From JAAZZY01 sp964612505 (GTDB taxonomy: Bacteria > Chlamydiota > Chlamydiia > Chlamydiales > JAAZZY01), in contig CAZTEX010000009.1 in NCBI GenBank assembly GCA_964612505.1, forward strand, positions 1-64,000: a stretch of 64,000 bases of DNA. Reading direction: 5' to 3'. A program made the translations under genes and the position numbers. Under the pieces are notes generated by a model. The model was given only the letters and a program-made list of their open reading frames with translations, was not told the DNA's origin and searched no databases. Shown here one piece after another: positions 17,054 to 26,047 of this stretch (its first letter is position 1; every line of letters starts with the position of its first letter).

Positions 17054-17611
17054 ATGATGGATACTTTTCAAAATCGCCTTCGTGACCTTTTACTGAAAAT
17101 TGGTGAAAGCCCTGTTCGAATTGATCTTGGCAAAACTTCTAAGCGTATCCAAAAAATGCTTCTTTCATTTTTAACGGGTTATAAAAATCCCCCAGAAGAT
17201 CTCCTAGGTTCTATCTATCCAATCAAAGAAACTGAATTTAGTGATATTATTACAATAGATCGTATCCCTTTTTGTTCTCTTTGTGAACACCATATGGTCC
17301 CGTTTTTTGGCCATATGCATATTAGCTATATTCCCCAGCAGGGAGTGCTAGGAGTGGGTCGCTTTGCCTCTTTTATTGACTATCATTCAAGGCGTCTTCA
17401 AATACAAGAACACTTAGGAACTGAAATTATAGAAAGCTTATACCAAAAGATTCAGCCCAAAGCCATCTTACTTAAAATTATTGCAATGCATGCTTGTCTT
17501 GCCATGGAAAATAAAAATAGAGGGGCAACCAAGCTCATCACCTATCATTTTAGAGGATTAGAAGAGTTGCGCCCTAGCTTAAATGAGACGCTTCATGAAC
17601 AATTTCTATGA
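17054..17611 (+). CDS. folE: GTP cyclohydrolase I
   Basis: FolE turns GTP into 7,8-dihydroneopterin triphosphate, the first step of folate or pterin synthesis. The 185-residue protein has the zinc-site motif FCSLCEHHMVPFFGHMHISY, a second zinc cysteine in MHACLAMENK, and the substrate-binding RLQIQEHLG, where most members have RLQ-QERL. The start is the first of two adjacent ATG codons. It overlaps a FolM-like reductase gene by 29 bases, so the two are probably made together. Confidence 0.93.
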   Translation: MMDTFQNRLRDLLLKIGESPVRIDLGKTSKRIQKMLLSFLTGYKNPPEDLLGSIYPIKETEFSDIITIDRIPFCSLCEHHMVPFFGHMHISYIPQQGVLGVGRFASFIDYHSRRLQIQEHLGTEIIESLYQKIQPKAILLKIIAMHACLAMENKNRGATKLITYHFRGLEELRPSLNETLHEQFL

Positions 17612-18308
17612 TAAAGTCGTTTTAATCACGGGAGGCGCCATCAGAATTGGCAGAATCATCGCTGAAGAACTCCCTTTTACTAAACTCATTTTACATTATC
17701 ACTCTTCAAAGCAAGAGGCTTTAGCCTTACAGCAAAAATTGTTAAAAAAAGGTTGCCAAACTGAGCTTTTTCAAGCTGACTTTTTGAAACCAACAGAGAT
17801 TGATAATCTGTTTCTCTTTATTAAAGAGAAATATGGAAAGTTAGACATCCTGATCAATAATGCGGCCTGCTTTCAAAAAACAGATTTTCTTATAGAATCA
17901 GACTTTGACTCCATCTTTAATCTTAATCTCAAGGCCCCTTTACTTTGTATGCAGAAAGCAGCTCAGCTCATGCCTGAGGGCTCCTCTATTATCAATATTG
18001 GCGATAAGAGTGCAAAGACCCCTTTTGCTGGATTTGCTTTACATAGCATCAGTAAAGCGGCTCTGATGCATGCAACTATTGCTTTCGCTTTGGAGCTGGC
18101 TCCAAAAATTCGAGTTAATAATTTACTGTTAGGTCTTGCTCTTCCTTCCCCTCATGAAGATCTCGAGAAGGATAAACAGCTTCTACAAAAACATGTTCTT
18201 TTAAAGCGTCTCCCTCAAAAGAAAGAAATAGCAAATGCCATTGAAATGATCCTTAACAATCATTACCTCAATGCAACAACAATTGAATTAGATGGTGGTT
18301 GGATTTAG
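17583..18308 (+). CDS. FolM/pteridine-reductase-like short-chain dehydrogenase
   Basis: This 241-residue SDR has the N-terminal NADP-binding segment LITGGAIRIGRIIAEEL, like the GG-RRIG form of FolM and PTR1 rather than the usual TG-GIG, then DILINNAA, and ELAPKIRVNNLLLGLALP near the end. FolM reduces dihydromonapterin or dihydrofolate. Gene overlap with folE supports a pterin role. The catalytic Tyr of Y-x3-K is replaced: the sequence reads H154-SIS-K158. An alternative start, Met5 at 17595, would give a more typical N-terminus. Confidence 0.78.
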   Translation: MRRFMNNFYDKVVLITGGAIRIGRIIAEELPFTKLILHYHSSKQEALALQQKLLKKGCQTELFQADFLKPTEIDNLFLFIKEKYGKLDILINNAACFQKTDFLIESDFDSIFNLNLKAPLLCMQKAAQLMPEGSSIINIGDKSAKTPFAGFALHSISKAALMHATIAFALELAPKIRVNNLLLGLALPSPHEDLEKDKQLLQKHVLLKRLPQKKEIANAIEMILNNHYLNATTIELDGGWI

Positions 18309-18310
18309 AG

Positions 18311-18334
18311 GTTTTCACTCCCAGGAATGAAAAC
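18311..18334. terminator. Hairpin 1 between folM-like gene and bioY
   Basis: GTTTTCA and TGAAAAC form a 7-pair stem, extended after one mismatch by TCC and GGA around a short loop. It lies directly after the folM-like stop codon (18308). No T-run follows. Confidence 0.4.
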
Positions 18335-18344
18335 TCCATTTAGA

Positions 18345-18370
18345 AGAAGCTAAGAATGCTCTTAGCTTCT
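18345..18370. terminator. Hairpin 2, likely bidirectional terminator
   Basis: AGAAGCTAAGA, loop ATGC, TCTTAGCTTCT forms a perfect 11-pair stem in the 75-base gap between convergent folM-like and bioY genes. The position fits termination in both directions. Confidence 0.6.
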
Positions 18371-18383
18371 TATCAAGAAAAAG

Positions 18384-18914
18384 TTACAGCAGAGCGATAT
18401 TCTTTTTACGAGCCAGTAAGATAAGAGAATATGCTGCTAAAATCTTTAAAAGATCTCCAATAATAAAAGGGATAAATCCAATTAAAAGAGCTTTTTTCAC
18501 GCCTATGATAAATTGGAGATAAAACACTCCAAAGAACCAAATGATTAAACTTGAAATGAGTAAACTAGCTAAAAGAGGCAACTTAGACCTTTGCGTCACT
18601 TTATCTAAAAAGTAAAGAGAGACAATCATTCCTACATAATAACCTGTTGCACTCGTTAACAGAGTTGTTCCAAGAATAGGATATGCTAGAAATCCATCGA
18701 CTAAATAAGCACAAAAGCAAACTAAAGAAACTCTCCATGGAAGTAAACAACCCATCACTAAAATGGCAAAGGTATGCATCGTAATAGGAACAGGACTAAT
18801 AGGTAGAAATATTTTTGTATTTGCACAAACAGATAAGAACAAAAGGCTAATGCCGTAAATAACTATATTATGAGCGATTGAAGCAGATCGAACTTTCTTA
18901 GCTAAAGCAAACAT
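18384..18914 (-). CDS. bioY: Biotin transporter substrate-binding subunit BioY
   Basis: BioY is the membrane S-component that captures biotin; it can work alone or with an ECF energising module. The 176-residue protein has about six hydrophobic segments and family patterns PISPVPITMHTFAILVMG (compare the usual VP-T-QT-), TSATGYYVGM, and FIIGDLLKILAAYSL. The open frame extends to 18986, but the ATG at 18914 (MFALAKKV) gives the normal family length. No bio genes or ECF ATPase genes are in the window, which suits scavenging of host biotin. Confidence 0.88.
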   Translation of the reverse strand: MFALAKKVRSASIAHNIVIYGISLLFLSVCANTKIFLPISPVPITMHTFAILVMGCLLPWRVSLVCFCAYLVDGFLAYPILGTTLLTSATGYYVGMIVSLYFLDKVTQRSKLPLLASLLISSLIIWFFGVFYLQFIIGVKKALLIGFIPFIIGDLLKILAAYSLILLARKKNIALL

Positions 18915-19036
18915 AATAAACCATTCCCTATGTGAGTTACATTTTAAAAAGAGATCAATTTTCTCAAAAAAAATAAAAATTAACAAGATTTAAAAATCAT
19001 ATTATATAAGATGACAAATTTAAATTTTTAAATATC

Positions 19037-20365
19037 GTGAAAGTTACCTATATCTACAACGCTTGTGTTCTAATAGAACATCAAAATATCAAAGTTCTTT
19101 GTGATCCATGGCTGCAGGATGGGATCTACTATGGAAGTTGGTATCAATATCCAAAGCCTAGCGCGAAAGCTCAAGATTTTTTTGATATTGATTATATTTA
19201 TATTTCTCATATTCACCCCGATCACTTAGACATCACAACATTAGAGCTTTTCCCCAAAAATATCCCTTTAGTTATTTGCAATTATGCTCATAAATTCTTA
19301 AAAAAAAATTTAGACAAATTAGGCTTTGAGAAAATTATCGAGCTCTTTCAAGGACAAAAATTAGAGCTTTCTTCAGATTTTTTTATGGAAGTGATTGCGG
19401 CCGATTTTTGTGATCCAAGTCTTTGCCAAAAATATTTCTCTTGTACTCCAGGCTCTCCTAATTCTTTTCAAACCCAGCAAATTGACTCACTCGCTGTTTT
19501 TAGCTCTTTAGATCATACGCTAGTCAACCTCAATGATATCCCTTATAGCTTAGCGCAAAAAGCAATGGAGCATATTAGCCTAAGCTACTCAAAAATTGAT
19601 TGCGCGCTCATCAGCTATTCAGGAGCAGGACCCTATCCTCAATGTTTTGATCACCTCTCCATTCAAGAAAAACAATTAAAAGCTCGCCTCAAAGAAAAAC
19701 AATTTTTAAATCAGTCGATTGCTTTTTTAAAAAAGTTAAAGCCCGAATACTTCATGCCTTTTGCTGGTCAATATTTACTAGGGGGTTCTCTTTCCCATCT
19801 AAATAGCCTACGCGGAGTCCCCAACCTTGAAGAGCTCCCAGAGCTTTTTAAATTTTTGTTAAAAAAATTTGCTGTAACCTCTAAATTTTTTCTTTTGAAC
19901 TCGATGGAACATTTTGACTTAGCAACCAAAAAGCCTTCTCATCCTTTCAGTGCACCAAGCCCAGAAGCGCGAGAGCTTTATCTAAAAGAGATTTCTAAAA
20001 ATCCTTTTAGCTATCACAGCCTGCAAGTGGATGCTCATTCTTTAAATCAGCTGATTCAAAGTGCCTATAACCATCTTATTTCCTATCAAAAACAGTGGCA
20101 TTATCTCCCCAAGCAGGATCTTTATATTGATTATGGAGAGGAAATGGTTTTATGCTTACCTAAAGATCAAAGCTCTTATTTTTTTACTCAAAAACTCAAA
20201 GAACCTTATGTAAAAATTACTTTAGATAGGCGGTTATTCTTTCAGATTCTACTTAAAAAAGCGCATTGGAACAATGCTGAGATTGGTTCTCACTTAACAT
20301 TTGAACGTAAGCCCGATTTCTTTGATCGGAGCTTTTATTTAACACTGTCTTATTTTCATGTGTAA
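19037..20365 (+). CDS. Metallo-beta-lactamase-fold protein with C-terminal extension
   Basis: The 442-residue protein starts with GTG. Its N-terminal domain has the metal-binding signature H58-I-H60-P-D62-H63 (SHIHPDHLD) and an early CDPWL strand, as in UlaG-type and CMP-sialic-acid-hydroxylase-related MBL proteins. It continues with a long C-terminal half (about 240-442) with AGQYLLGG and an unassigned end. Substrate is unknown. The last 27 bases overlap the 3' end of the nudix gene on the other strand. Gene neighbours give no pathway hint. Confidence 0.75.
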   Translation: MKVTYIYNACVLIEHQNIKVLCDPWLQDGIYYGSWYQYPKPSAKAQDFFDIDYIYISHIHPDHLDITTLELFPKNIPLVICNYAHKFLKKNLDKLGFEKIIELFQGQKLELSSDFFMEVIAADFCDPSLCQKYFSCTPGSPNSFQTQQIDSLAVFSSLDHTLVNLNDIPYSLAQKAMEHISLSYSKIDCALISYSGAGPYPQCFDHLSIQEKQLKARLKEKQFLNQSIAFLKKLKPEYFMPFAGQYLLGGSLSHLNSLRGVPNLEELPELFKFLLKKFAVTSKFFLLNSMEHFDLATKKPSHPFSAPSPEARELYLKEISKNPFSYHSLQVDAHSLNQLIQSAYNHLISYQKQWHYLPKQDLYIDYGEEMVLCLPKDQSSYFFTQKLKEPYVKITLDRRLFFQILLKKAHWNNAEIGSHLTFERKPDFFDRSFYLTLSYFHV

Positions 20366-20785
20366 ATTAGGTACATCTTTAAGAAGCTTTGTTAAGAGCG
20401 CCCGCGATTGATCAAAGGTGATGGTTTCTTGAGCTTGTTCTATTGAAAACCAGCGAATTTCACTAACTTCTGCAGAGTCTTTGATTAAAGCCTTGCCGTA
20501 CACAGAGGCAGGAAAATAAGTGACAAATTTATGAATATTTTCACCCGCTCTTTGAAAATGATAGTCTTCTTGAAGCGGTTCGGTTTCGATAAAAAAGCAG
20601 ACTGTTAAATCTGTTTCTTCAAAAAGTTCTCTTTCTGCACACCCTTTAGGTTCTTCATCTGGCACTTCGTGACCTTTAGGAAAAGCCCAATAGCTACCTT
20701 GAACGTGCAAAGCAAGTAACACTTGTAATTCATTGTTATCGAGACGAAGGGGAATAATGCCGTAACAACGTTCTACTTTAGTCAT
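20339..20785 (-). CDS. Nudix hydrolase, probable diadenosine tetraphosphatase
   Basis: The 148-residue protein has the Nudix box GHEVPDEEPKGCAERELFEE, metal-binding REXXEE included, preceded by WAFPKG. Nudix enzymes hydrolyse nucleoside diphosphates linked to another group. The C. trachomatis neighbour of fabF (CT771) is, from memory, a Nudix enzyme acting on Ap4A; the matching position suggests the same job here. The start at 20785 (MTKVERCYG) is preferred over an upstream in-frame ATG at 20860 because it leaves only an 8-base overlap with fabF and the usual family start. Confidence 0.86.
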   Translation of the reverse strand: MTKVERCYGIIPLRLDNNELQVLLALHVQGSYWAFPKGHEVPDEEPKGCAERELFEETDLTVCFFIETEPLQEDYHFQRAGENIHKFVTYFPASVYGKALIKDSAEVSEIRWFSIEQAQETITFDQSRALLTKLLKDVPNLHMKIRQC

Positions 20786-22031
20786 TATAAGCTGTAAAAG
20801 CAATAGAGGCGTTGTGTCCACCAAAACCAAATGAATTGGAAAGAGCAACATCAATCTCATGTTTTGTAGCTACCGTAGGAACAATGGCAGTTGAAACACC
20901 TTCACTCGGATTATCTAGATTAATTGTTGGGTGAATCATTCCTGTTTCAATCGCTTTAATAGTGGCAATAGCTTCAATGCCTCCAGCCGCTCCCAAACAA
21001 TGCCCTATCATTGATTTTGTCGCATTCATTTTGATATGGCTCATATCTTTGCCAAACACTTTCTGCACCGCATTATATTCAGCCATATCTCCCGCAGGAG
21101 TCGATGTAGCATGCGCGTTAATGTAATTGACTCTATCTTTAGAAATTCCAGCATCTTCTAGAGCATTTTCAATGCTCAAAGCAACTCCTTCTCCGTCGAC
21201 TCGAGGATCGGTAATATGATAAGCATCGCAAGAAATTCCTCCTCCTAAATACTCGGCATAAATATGAGCTCCTCTAGCAAGAGCATGTTCAAGACTTTCT
21301 AATACCAAGACACCTGCTCCAGATCCCATTACAAAACCATCACGATCTTGGTCCCAAGGTCTGGAAGCTTTAGTTGGATCTTCATTGCGTTGAGAAAGAG
21401 CTTTGCATGCAATAAAACCCGCAACTCCTAATGGCAAAAGAGCGTCTTCAGATCCTCCTGCTACCATGACATCTGCATGTCCTAATCGAATATGGTTTGC
21501 CGCGTTGATAATGCTATAGTTTCCAGTTGCACAGGCTGTTGAAATTGAATAGTTGGGGCCCATAAAGCCTGCATCCATCGCAAGCAAGGCTCCCCCAATA
21601 TTGGTAATAATATAAGGAACAAAAAAGGGTGTTACCCTGCTATATCCTTTTTCAATAATTGTTTTTGATCCTTCAAAGAAGACTCTCATCCCCCCCATTC
21701 CTGAACCAATAATCACCCCGCATTTCTTTTTGTTGAGCTTATCTAAAGCTTCGCCTGTCAGTTTGGCATCTTCTAGGGCTTTTTTCCCAGCTACAATCGT
21801 GTATAGAGCATAGGGATCCAGTCTGCGAATTTGTTTTTTTTCAATATAAGGTTCTGGGTCAAAATCTTGAACGGATGCTGCAAAGCGAGTTGTCATATCG
21901 TCACATGGGAAGCATTCAATGGCACGCACGCCACTTTCCCCTTTTAAAAGCTTTTGATAAAACGTATTCACATCGGTTCCAAAGCAGGAAACGAGCCCCA
22001 TTCCAGTGATTACAATACGTTTTTTCTTCAT
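20778..22031 (-). CDS. fabF: 3-oxoacyl-ACP synthase II
   Basis: FabF condenses malonyl-ACP with acyl-ACP in fatty-acid elongation. The 417-residue sequence starts KKKRIVITGMGLVSCFG and has the Cys-His-His triad: active cysteine in STACATGNYS, histidines in NAHATSTPAGD and MIGHCLGAAGG. The glycine-rich SNSFGFGGHNAS closes the fold. Soluble, type II fatty-acid synthesis. It lies directly downstream of the SUI1-family gene by 16 bases. Confidence 0.96.
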   Translation of the reverse strand: MKKKRIVITGMGLVSCFGTDVNTFYQKLLKGESGVRAIECFPCDDMTTRFAASVQDFDPEPYIEKKQIRRLDPYALYTIVAGKKALEDAKLTGEALDKLNKKKCGVIIGSGMGGMRVFFEGSKTIIEKGYSRVTPFFVPYIITNIGGALLAMDAGFMGPNYSISTACATGNYSIINAANHIRLGHADVMVAGGSEDALLPLGVAGFIACKALSQRNEDPTKASRPWDQDRDGFVMGSGAGVLVLESLEHALARGAHIYAEYLGGGISCDAYHITDPRVDGEGVALSIENALEDAGISKDRVNYINAHATSTPAGDMAEYNAVQKVFGKDMSHIKMNATKSMIGHCLGAAGGIEAIATIKAIETGMIHPTINLDNPSEGVSTAIVPTVATKHEIDVALSNSFGFGGHNASIAFTAYND

Positions 22032-22047
22032 ATCTTATTCTCCGTTG

Positions 22048-22311
22048 TTAAAGCAGTCCTTTTTGCTTTAATATTATTTTAACTTTTTCCTGATGGTCAC
22101 CTTGTAGTTCAATTTGCGAATCTTGCAAATGACCCCCACAGTGACATTGCCCCTTAAGGTCTTTAAATATTTGTTGTATGTTAGAATCATTTAGATAAGA
22201 AATAATCGTTAAAATCCGGCCACTGCGTTTTTCAATTCTAACTTTTGCTTTGTGATTTTCTTTTAAATTATTTTGAGAGGAAACCCACTCTCCGTCTATT
22301 GTAAAGGGCAT
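22048..22311 (-). CDS. SUI1/YciH-family translation factor
   Basis: The 87-residue protein has the eIF1/SUI1 core: a basic strand VRIEKRSGRILTIISYL, LKGQCHCGGHLQDSQIELQGDHQEK and a lysine-rich end. YciH-type proteins are bacterial relatives of eIF1 that influence start-site selection or act as translation inhibitors under stress. The gene sits four bases from rsfS, which silences ribosomes by binding L14, so this pair may form a small translation-control unit. Length is slightly shorter than E. coli YciH. Confidence 0.82.
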   Translation of the reverse strand: MPFTIDGEWVSSQNNLKENHKAKVRIEKRSGRILTIISYLNDSNIQQIFKDLKGQCHCGGHLQDSQIELQGDHQEKVKIILKQKGLL

Positions 22312-22316
22312 TGCAA

Positions 22317-22700
22317 TTATTCAAAATTTAAATCAATAATTGTACCTTCTTCCCACAATCTTTCCAAACGGTATTTTTCTCTAAAAGTGGGGGTCAAAAT
22401 ATGAACCATCACATTGAGGTAATCTAAGATAACCCATTGTCCTTCTTGCATCCCTTCTACTTTCACTGGTTTGTGTCCAAGCAGAGATAACTCTCTTACA
22501 ATGTTTTGGCCTATCGCTTTGACATGCCTGTCTACTGTTCCTTCAGCAATAATGCAATAATCGCAAAGACTGGAGGTCTGCCGAATATCAATTGCATATA
22601 TATTTCTACCTGACTTGTCATAAATCAATTGAGAAATAGTGTTAACTAAAGGATCTAGCATTTGCTGCTCTTCGGTTAGACGATCAGAAGAATTTAACAT
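22317..22700 (-). CDS. rsfS: Ribosomal silencing factor RsfS
   Basis: RsfS (Iojap/YbeB) binds ribosomal protein L14 and blocks 30S-50S joining when nutrients are low. The 127-residue protein has AIDIRQTSSLCDYCIIAEG, GHKPVKVEGMQEGQWVILDY and VMVHILTPTFREKYRLERLW, all family patterns. A second Met at residue 14 could be the true start. The gene follows nadD, the common bacterial arrangement. Confidence 0.93.
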   Translation of the reverse strand: MLNSSDRLTEEQQMLDPLVNTISQLIYDKSGRNIYAIDIRQTSSLCDYCIIAEGTVDRHVKAIGQNIVRELSLLGHKPVKVEGMQEGQWVILDYLNVMVHILTPTFREKYRLERLWEEGTIIDLNFE

Positions 22701-22722
22701 TAAAGCCCTTAATTTTTTTAAA

Positions 22723-23334
22723 TTAAGAGTATAACTTATAATTATAAATGTAGTCTAGGGTTTTTAATGGTAATAAATGACCACAATATAGTTTATTTTT
22801 TAATCTCATCCGAATTTCACTACTACTGATTTCCATCGATCTAATTGGTAAAAAGCTATTTTTGATTTTCTCTTCAATAAATGGATTAATGATTTGTTTT
22901 TGAACAGCAAGTAGAGGCCTAGTTCCAACAATAATAGGAAATTTTTGAAGCAAAGCATGGGCTTGATGCCATAAATGGAGGTTTGGCAACATATCATCGG
23001 AGATAATCAAAGTTATTTCTTGAGTTTGCAAGCCAAATTGATGACAAAGATTGTTTAAAGTTTCGTAAGTAAAGGATGGTGCTGCGTTAAAGGCTTCCGC
23101 TTCATTGATAGAAAGCCCTCCGATCCCTTCGATAGCGAGCTCAATCATTCTTATTCGATGTTGAATGTCGATAGGAGGCATTTCTGTTTTAAATGGAGAG
23201 AGGTTGGTTGGACATATCCAAATTTCTTCTAATCCCCCCTTTTCTAAAACTTCTAAGGCAAGATTGAGATGCCCGAAGTGAAAAGGATCAAAAGTTCCCC
23301 CTAAGAAACCGATTTTTTTTGCTTTTGTCATCAA
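22723..23334 (-). CDS. nadD: Nicotinate-nucleotide adenylyltransferase
   Basis: NadD joins nicotinate mononucleotide and ATP to make deamido-NAD. The 203-residue protein has IGFLGGTFDPFHFGHLNLA with the HxGH nucleotidyltransferase motif and ISSSEIRMRL, the second ATP-binding motif. Codon use and spacing match its neighbours. Together with nothing else for NAD synthesis in the window, it suggests partial pyridine nucleotide synthesis or salvage, a capacity I believe human Chlamydia lack. Confidence 0.93.
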   Translation of the reverse strand: MMTKAKKIGFLGGTFDPFHFGHLNLALEVLEKGGLEEIWICPTNLSPFKTEMPPIDIQHRIRMIELAIEGIGGLSINEAEAFNAAPSFTYETLNNLCHQFGLQTQEITLIISDDMLPNLHLWHQAHALLQKFPIIVGTRPLLAVQKQIINPFIEEKIKNSFLPIRSMEISSSEIRMRLKNKLYCGHLLPLKTLDYIYNYKLYS

Positions 23335-23413
23335 TACTCATAAATGTTTTTTTTAATTTATCAATATGCTAGCTTCCAATCTAGCAATTTTTTATAAGTT
23401 ATAGGCAATTTGC

Positions 23414-26047
23414 ATGAAAAAAACATTCTTTGTTTTCTCTATGATTTCAACATGCCTTTTCGCTCAACCCTCCATAGTAATACAGGTTGAAAAAAATATA
23501 CAAGATATTGGGCAAGCAGCAGCAGAAATTATCTGCAATGAAATTCATAGTGCTAAGAAAAAACAAAATGAACTCGCTATTATTTTTCCTACCGGAGCTA
23601 CACCAGAAACAATGTATCAATCTCTGGTAAAGCTTTTTTTTGAAGGAAAATTGGATCTATCAAAAACACATTTCTTTAACTTAGATGAATATGTGGGCCT
23701 ATCTAAAGAACACCAAAATAGTTATGCCTATTACATGGAAAGCAAGCTGTATCAATATGTAACTCCAGGATTAACCCAAGGCAAACTGGCTCATTGGGGT
23801 TTTACAGAGCTGACTAAAAAAAATTGTTATAACAAAAAGCTGCGAGAGCAGCTCAATAAAGCTATTCTTCATTTCTCTCAAGAATTGGTCTCTATCACTA
23901 AAGAAAATCCAAACACGTTAGAAGCCTTTGACAAACTGGTAGAAACTCTCAAGCAAAGTGATCGAAATTTTGCAAAATTATGCGCTGAATTTTTAAATGA
24001 TCGTCACCTACCCTCTATTCATAGTTTAAGAGCTAGCATCCAAAGAAACATTTCTCTTAAGGGGCTCTGCGCTCAAAGAAAAAATATTCATCTTTTAGAT
24101 GGTCAGGCAAAAGATTTATCTCAAGAGGTAGAGCTCTATCACAAAGCATTAAAAACGCATTTAGATAATCCAAATTGTAGAGTGATCTGTTTTGCAGGCA
24201 TTGGCAGCAAGCTGGCCCACATTGCCTTTAACGACTTTGTTCAAGAAGATCCTTTTAAGAGCCAAATGATTACAGAAGTTGAAAAAAATCAACTTGCCTT
24301 AAAGAGTCAAACGAGACTAGTCGCTTTGACAGAGGAAACAAGGCAAGCCAATTCTCATTTTTTTGCTTTAGATTCTTCAAAAACGCCTCTTCATGCTCTA
24401 ACAGTTGGTTTTTCTGAAATTCTAGCCTGTGATAAAGTCTTTCTTTTAGCGGGTGGAGATCAAAAAAAAGCTTCTCTCTATGAGACTTTTACACAAGATC
24501 CGAGCTACAAAACACCTTCTTCTCTTATAAAAAGTTATTTTCGAGGAGATTTACATTTGATCATTGATGAATCAGCTTATGGTCTTGGTGAAGAAAATTC
24601 TTTGTTTAGTCTGAATGCCCTTGATAAACTTCCAAATGAGAAAAAAACGATCCAATACTTAAGTAGAGAGAGCTCCAAAGCTTCTTTATGGAATGTTCCA
24701 AAAGAATCCAAACCTTGTCTTTTGGATAAAGGCTATAAAATCGCCCATAACAATGTAACGCTGGCTCAGCTTCCTAAAAATCAAACTGTTTTATGGGTTA
24801 AACAAAATAAAATTCATTACTCTCTCTGGCAAGAGCTGAAAGAAAATAAAAACAAAATCCATCTCACTCAAAAGCAAGAAGTCGATGATTTACTTCCTCT
24901 GATAGAAAAATATCAACCAGATATTATTATTTTGCCCTATACCTATAAACTTGTTGAAAATTTTACAACTTTAAAAAATGCTATTAGCGAGCGATTTAAA
25001 TCAAAGCCGATTTTAGGAATTTTCTATGACATTGGCCCTCAATTGAACAATGTTTTCTTTCCAATGGAAAGAGATGAGCATAAAAATAAAATCTCGTTGA
25101 TCCATAATTTTCATCATTCACAGGTTTCAAGAACACGATTTGATACTATTGCTGAAGAAATGAGCTCTATTCCAAGTGCTCTTTCCCCCTTTAATGAGAC
25201 TTTTAGCTTTTTTCAACTTCAACAAAATGGCAAAAACCTGGATCTACTCCCGTTTAAACACACTACTTACATTGAAAGAAAAGATCGTCCATTAAAAAAA
25301 CAAGAGCCTCTCAATACCTTTCAATTTAGCAAAACCGATGTCGTTGTGATGATAGCGCCTCATCCAGATGATGCTGAAATCAGCATGGGCGGGCTTATTC
25401 AATTTTTAGGTAAAGAAAATATTCCCACCCATGTGCTGAACGCCACATCAGGGCATAATGCCATGATCAAAAAGTCCCATGCTTTAACCCACCCTTATCT
25501 GCCAAATGATGTCATTTTACAAATTAAATGTGAAAACTCCGAATATGTTGAATCTAAGGCGCTAAAATCGAGAATTCGAGAATGTGAATCACTAGGAGCT
25601 CTCAGCTTTTTAAATTCAAAAACTCATATCCAAAGCTTAAGACTCCCCTTCTATGACATGCCCGAAAAGAAGATCACCGCAAGCGATCAGCGCATTGTTG
25701 ATGAAGCACTCCAGCGAGCAACTTCTGAAAGCAAAGGACGCCTTTTCTTTTTTCTCCCTTATCCACAAGATAGCCAAGCAACTCACCGCGATATCTATAA
25801 ACTTTTTATGGAGAGAATCACAAGCTTTTGTAAAAATCACCCTTCCAAAGAGGTGATTCTTGCCCTCTATCCAACTCCTTGGACAGGAGAGTGGAACTTG
25901 TATGACTACTCATATAACCAAGGTTCAAGGCTTGCCGCACTTTGTGGAAGCGAGCTTTTGACATCTTCAGGACACTTTGCCCCAAAACCTGAGTCTTTAG
26001 GTGGGGTATTTGCAAATCGCTATAACTTATTTTATTTCAACAAATGA
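23414..26047 (+). CDS. Exported NagB-like / PIG-L (LmbE) deacetylase fusion
   Basis: The 877-residue protein opens with a signal peptide (MKKTFFVFSMISTCLFA, likely cleaved before Gln18). Residues about 22-420 resemble glucosamine-6-phosphate deaminase/isomerase, with IIFPTGATPETMY, NLDEYVGL (89-96) and FAGIGSKLAHIAFND (about 259-273), interrupted by an insertion near 120-215. The catalytic NDGH is altered: the Asp is missing though the His remains. Residues about 640-877 are a PIG-L deacetylase with zinc motif P649-HPDD-AE and TATLS-like support from PYPQDSQATHRD. NagB-PIG-L fusions are known in Bacteroidetes; an exported version is unusual. It probably acts on amino sugars in the periplasm. 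Confidence 0.8.
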   Translation: MKKTFFVFSMISTCLFAQPSIVIQVEKNIQDIGQAAAEIICNEIHSAKKKQNELAIIFPTGATPETMYQSLVKLFFEGKLDLSKTHFFNLDEYVGLSKEHQNSYAYYMESKLYQYVTPGLTQGKLAHWGFTELTKKNCYNKKLREQLNKAILHFSQELVSITKENPNTLEAFDKLVETLKQSDRNFAKLCAEFLNDRHLPSIHSLRASIQRNISLKGLCAQRKNIHLLDGQAKDLSQEVELYHKALKTHLDNPNCRVICFAGIGSKLAHIAFNDFVQEDPFKSQMITEVEKNQLALKSQTRLVALTEETRQANSHFFALDSSKTPLHALTVGFSEILACDKVFLLAGGDQKKASLYETFTQDPSYKTPSSLIKSYFRGDLHLIIDESAYGLGEENSLFSLNALDKLPNEKKTIQYLSRESSKASLWNVPKESKPCLLDKGYKIAHNNVTLAQLPKNQTVLWVKQNKIHYSLWQELKENKNKIHLTQKQEVDDLLPLIEKYQPDIIILPYTYKLVENFTTLKNAISERFKSKPILGIFYDIGPQLNNVFFPMERDEHKNKISLIHNFHHSQVSRTRFDTIAEEMSSIPSALSPFNETFSFFQLQQNGKNLDLLPFKHTTYIERKDRPLKKQEPLNTFQFSKTDVVVMIAPHPDDAEISMGGLIQFLGKENIPTHVLNATSGHNAMIKKSHALTHPYLPNDVILQIKCENSEYVESKALKSRIRECESLGALSFLNSKTHIQSLRLPFYDMPEKKITASDQRIVDEALQRATSESKGRLFFFLPYPQDSQATHRDIYKLFMERITSFCKNHPSKEVILALYPTPWTGEWNLYDYSYNQGSRLAALCGSELLTSSGHFAPKPESLGGVFANRYNLFYFNK

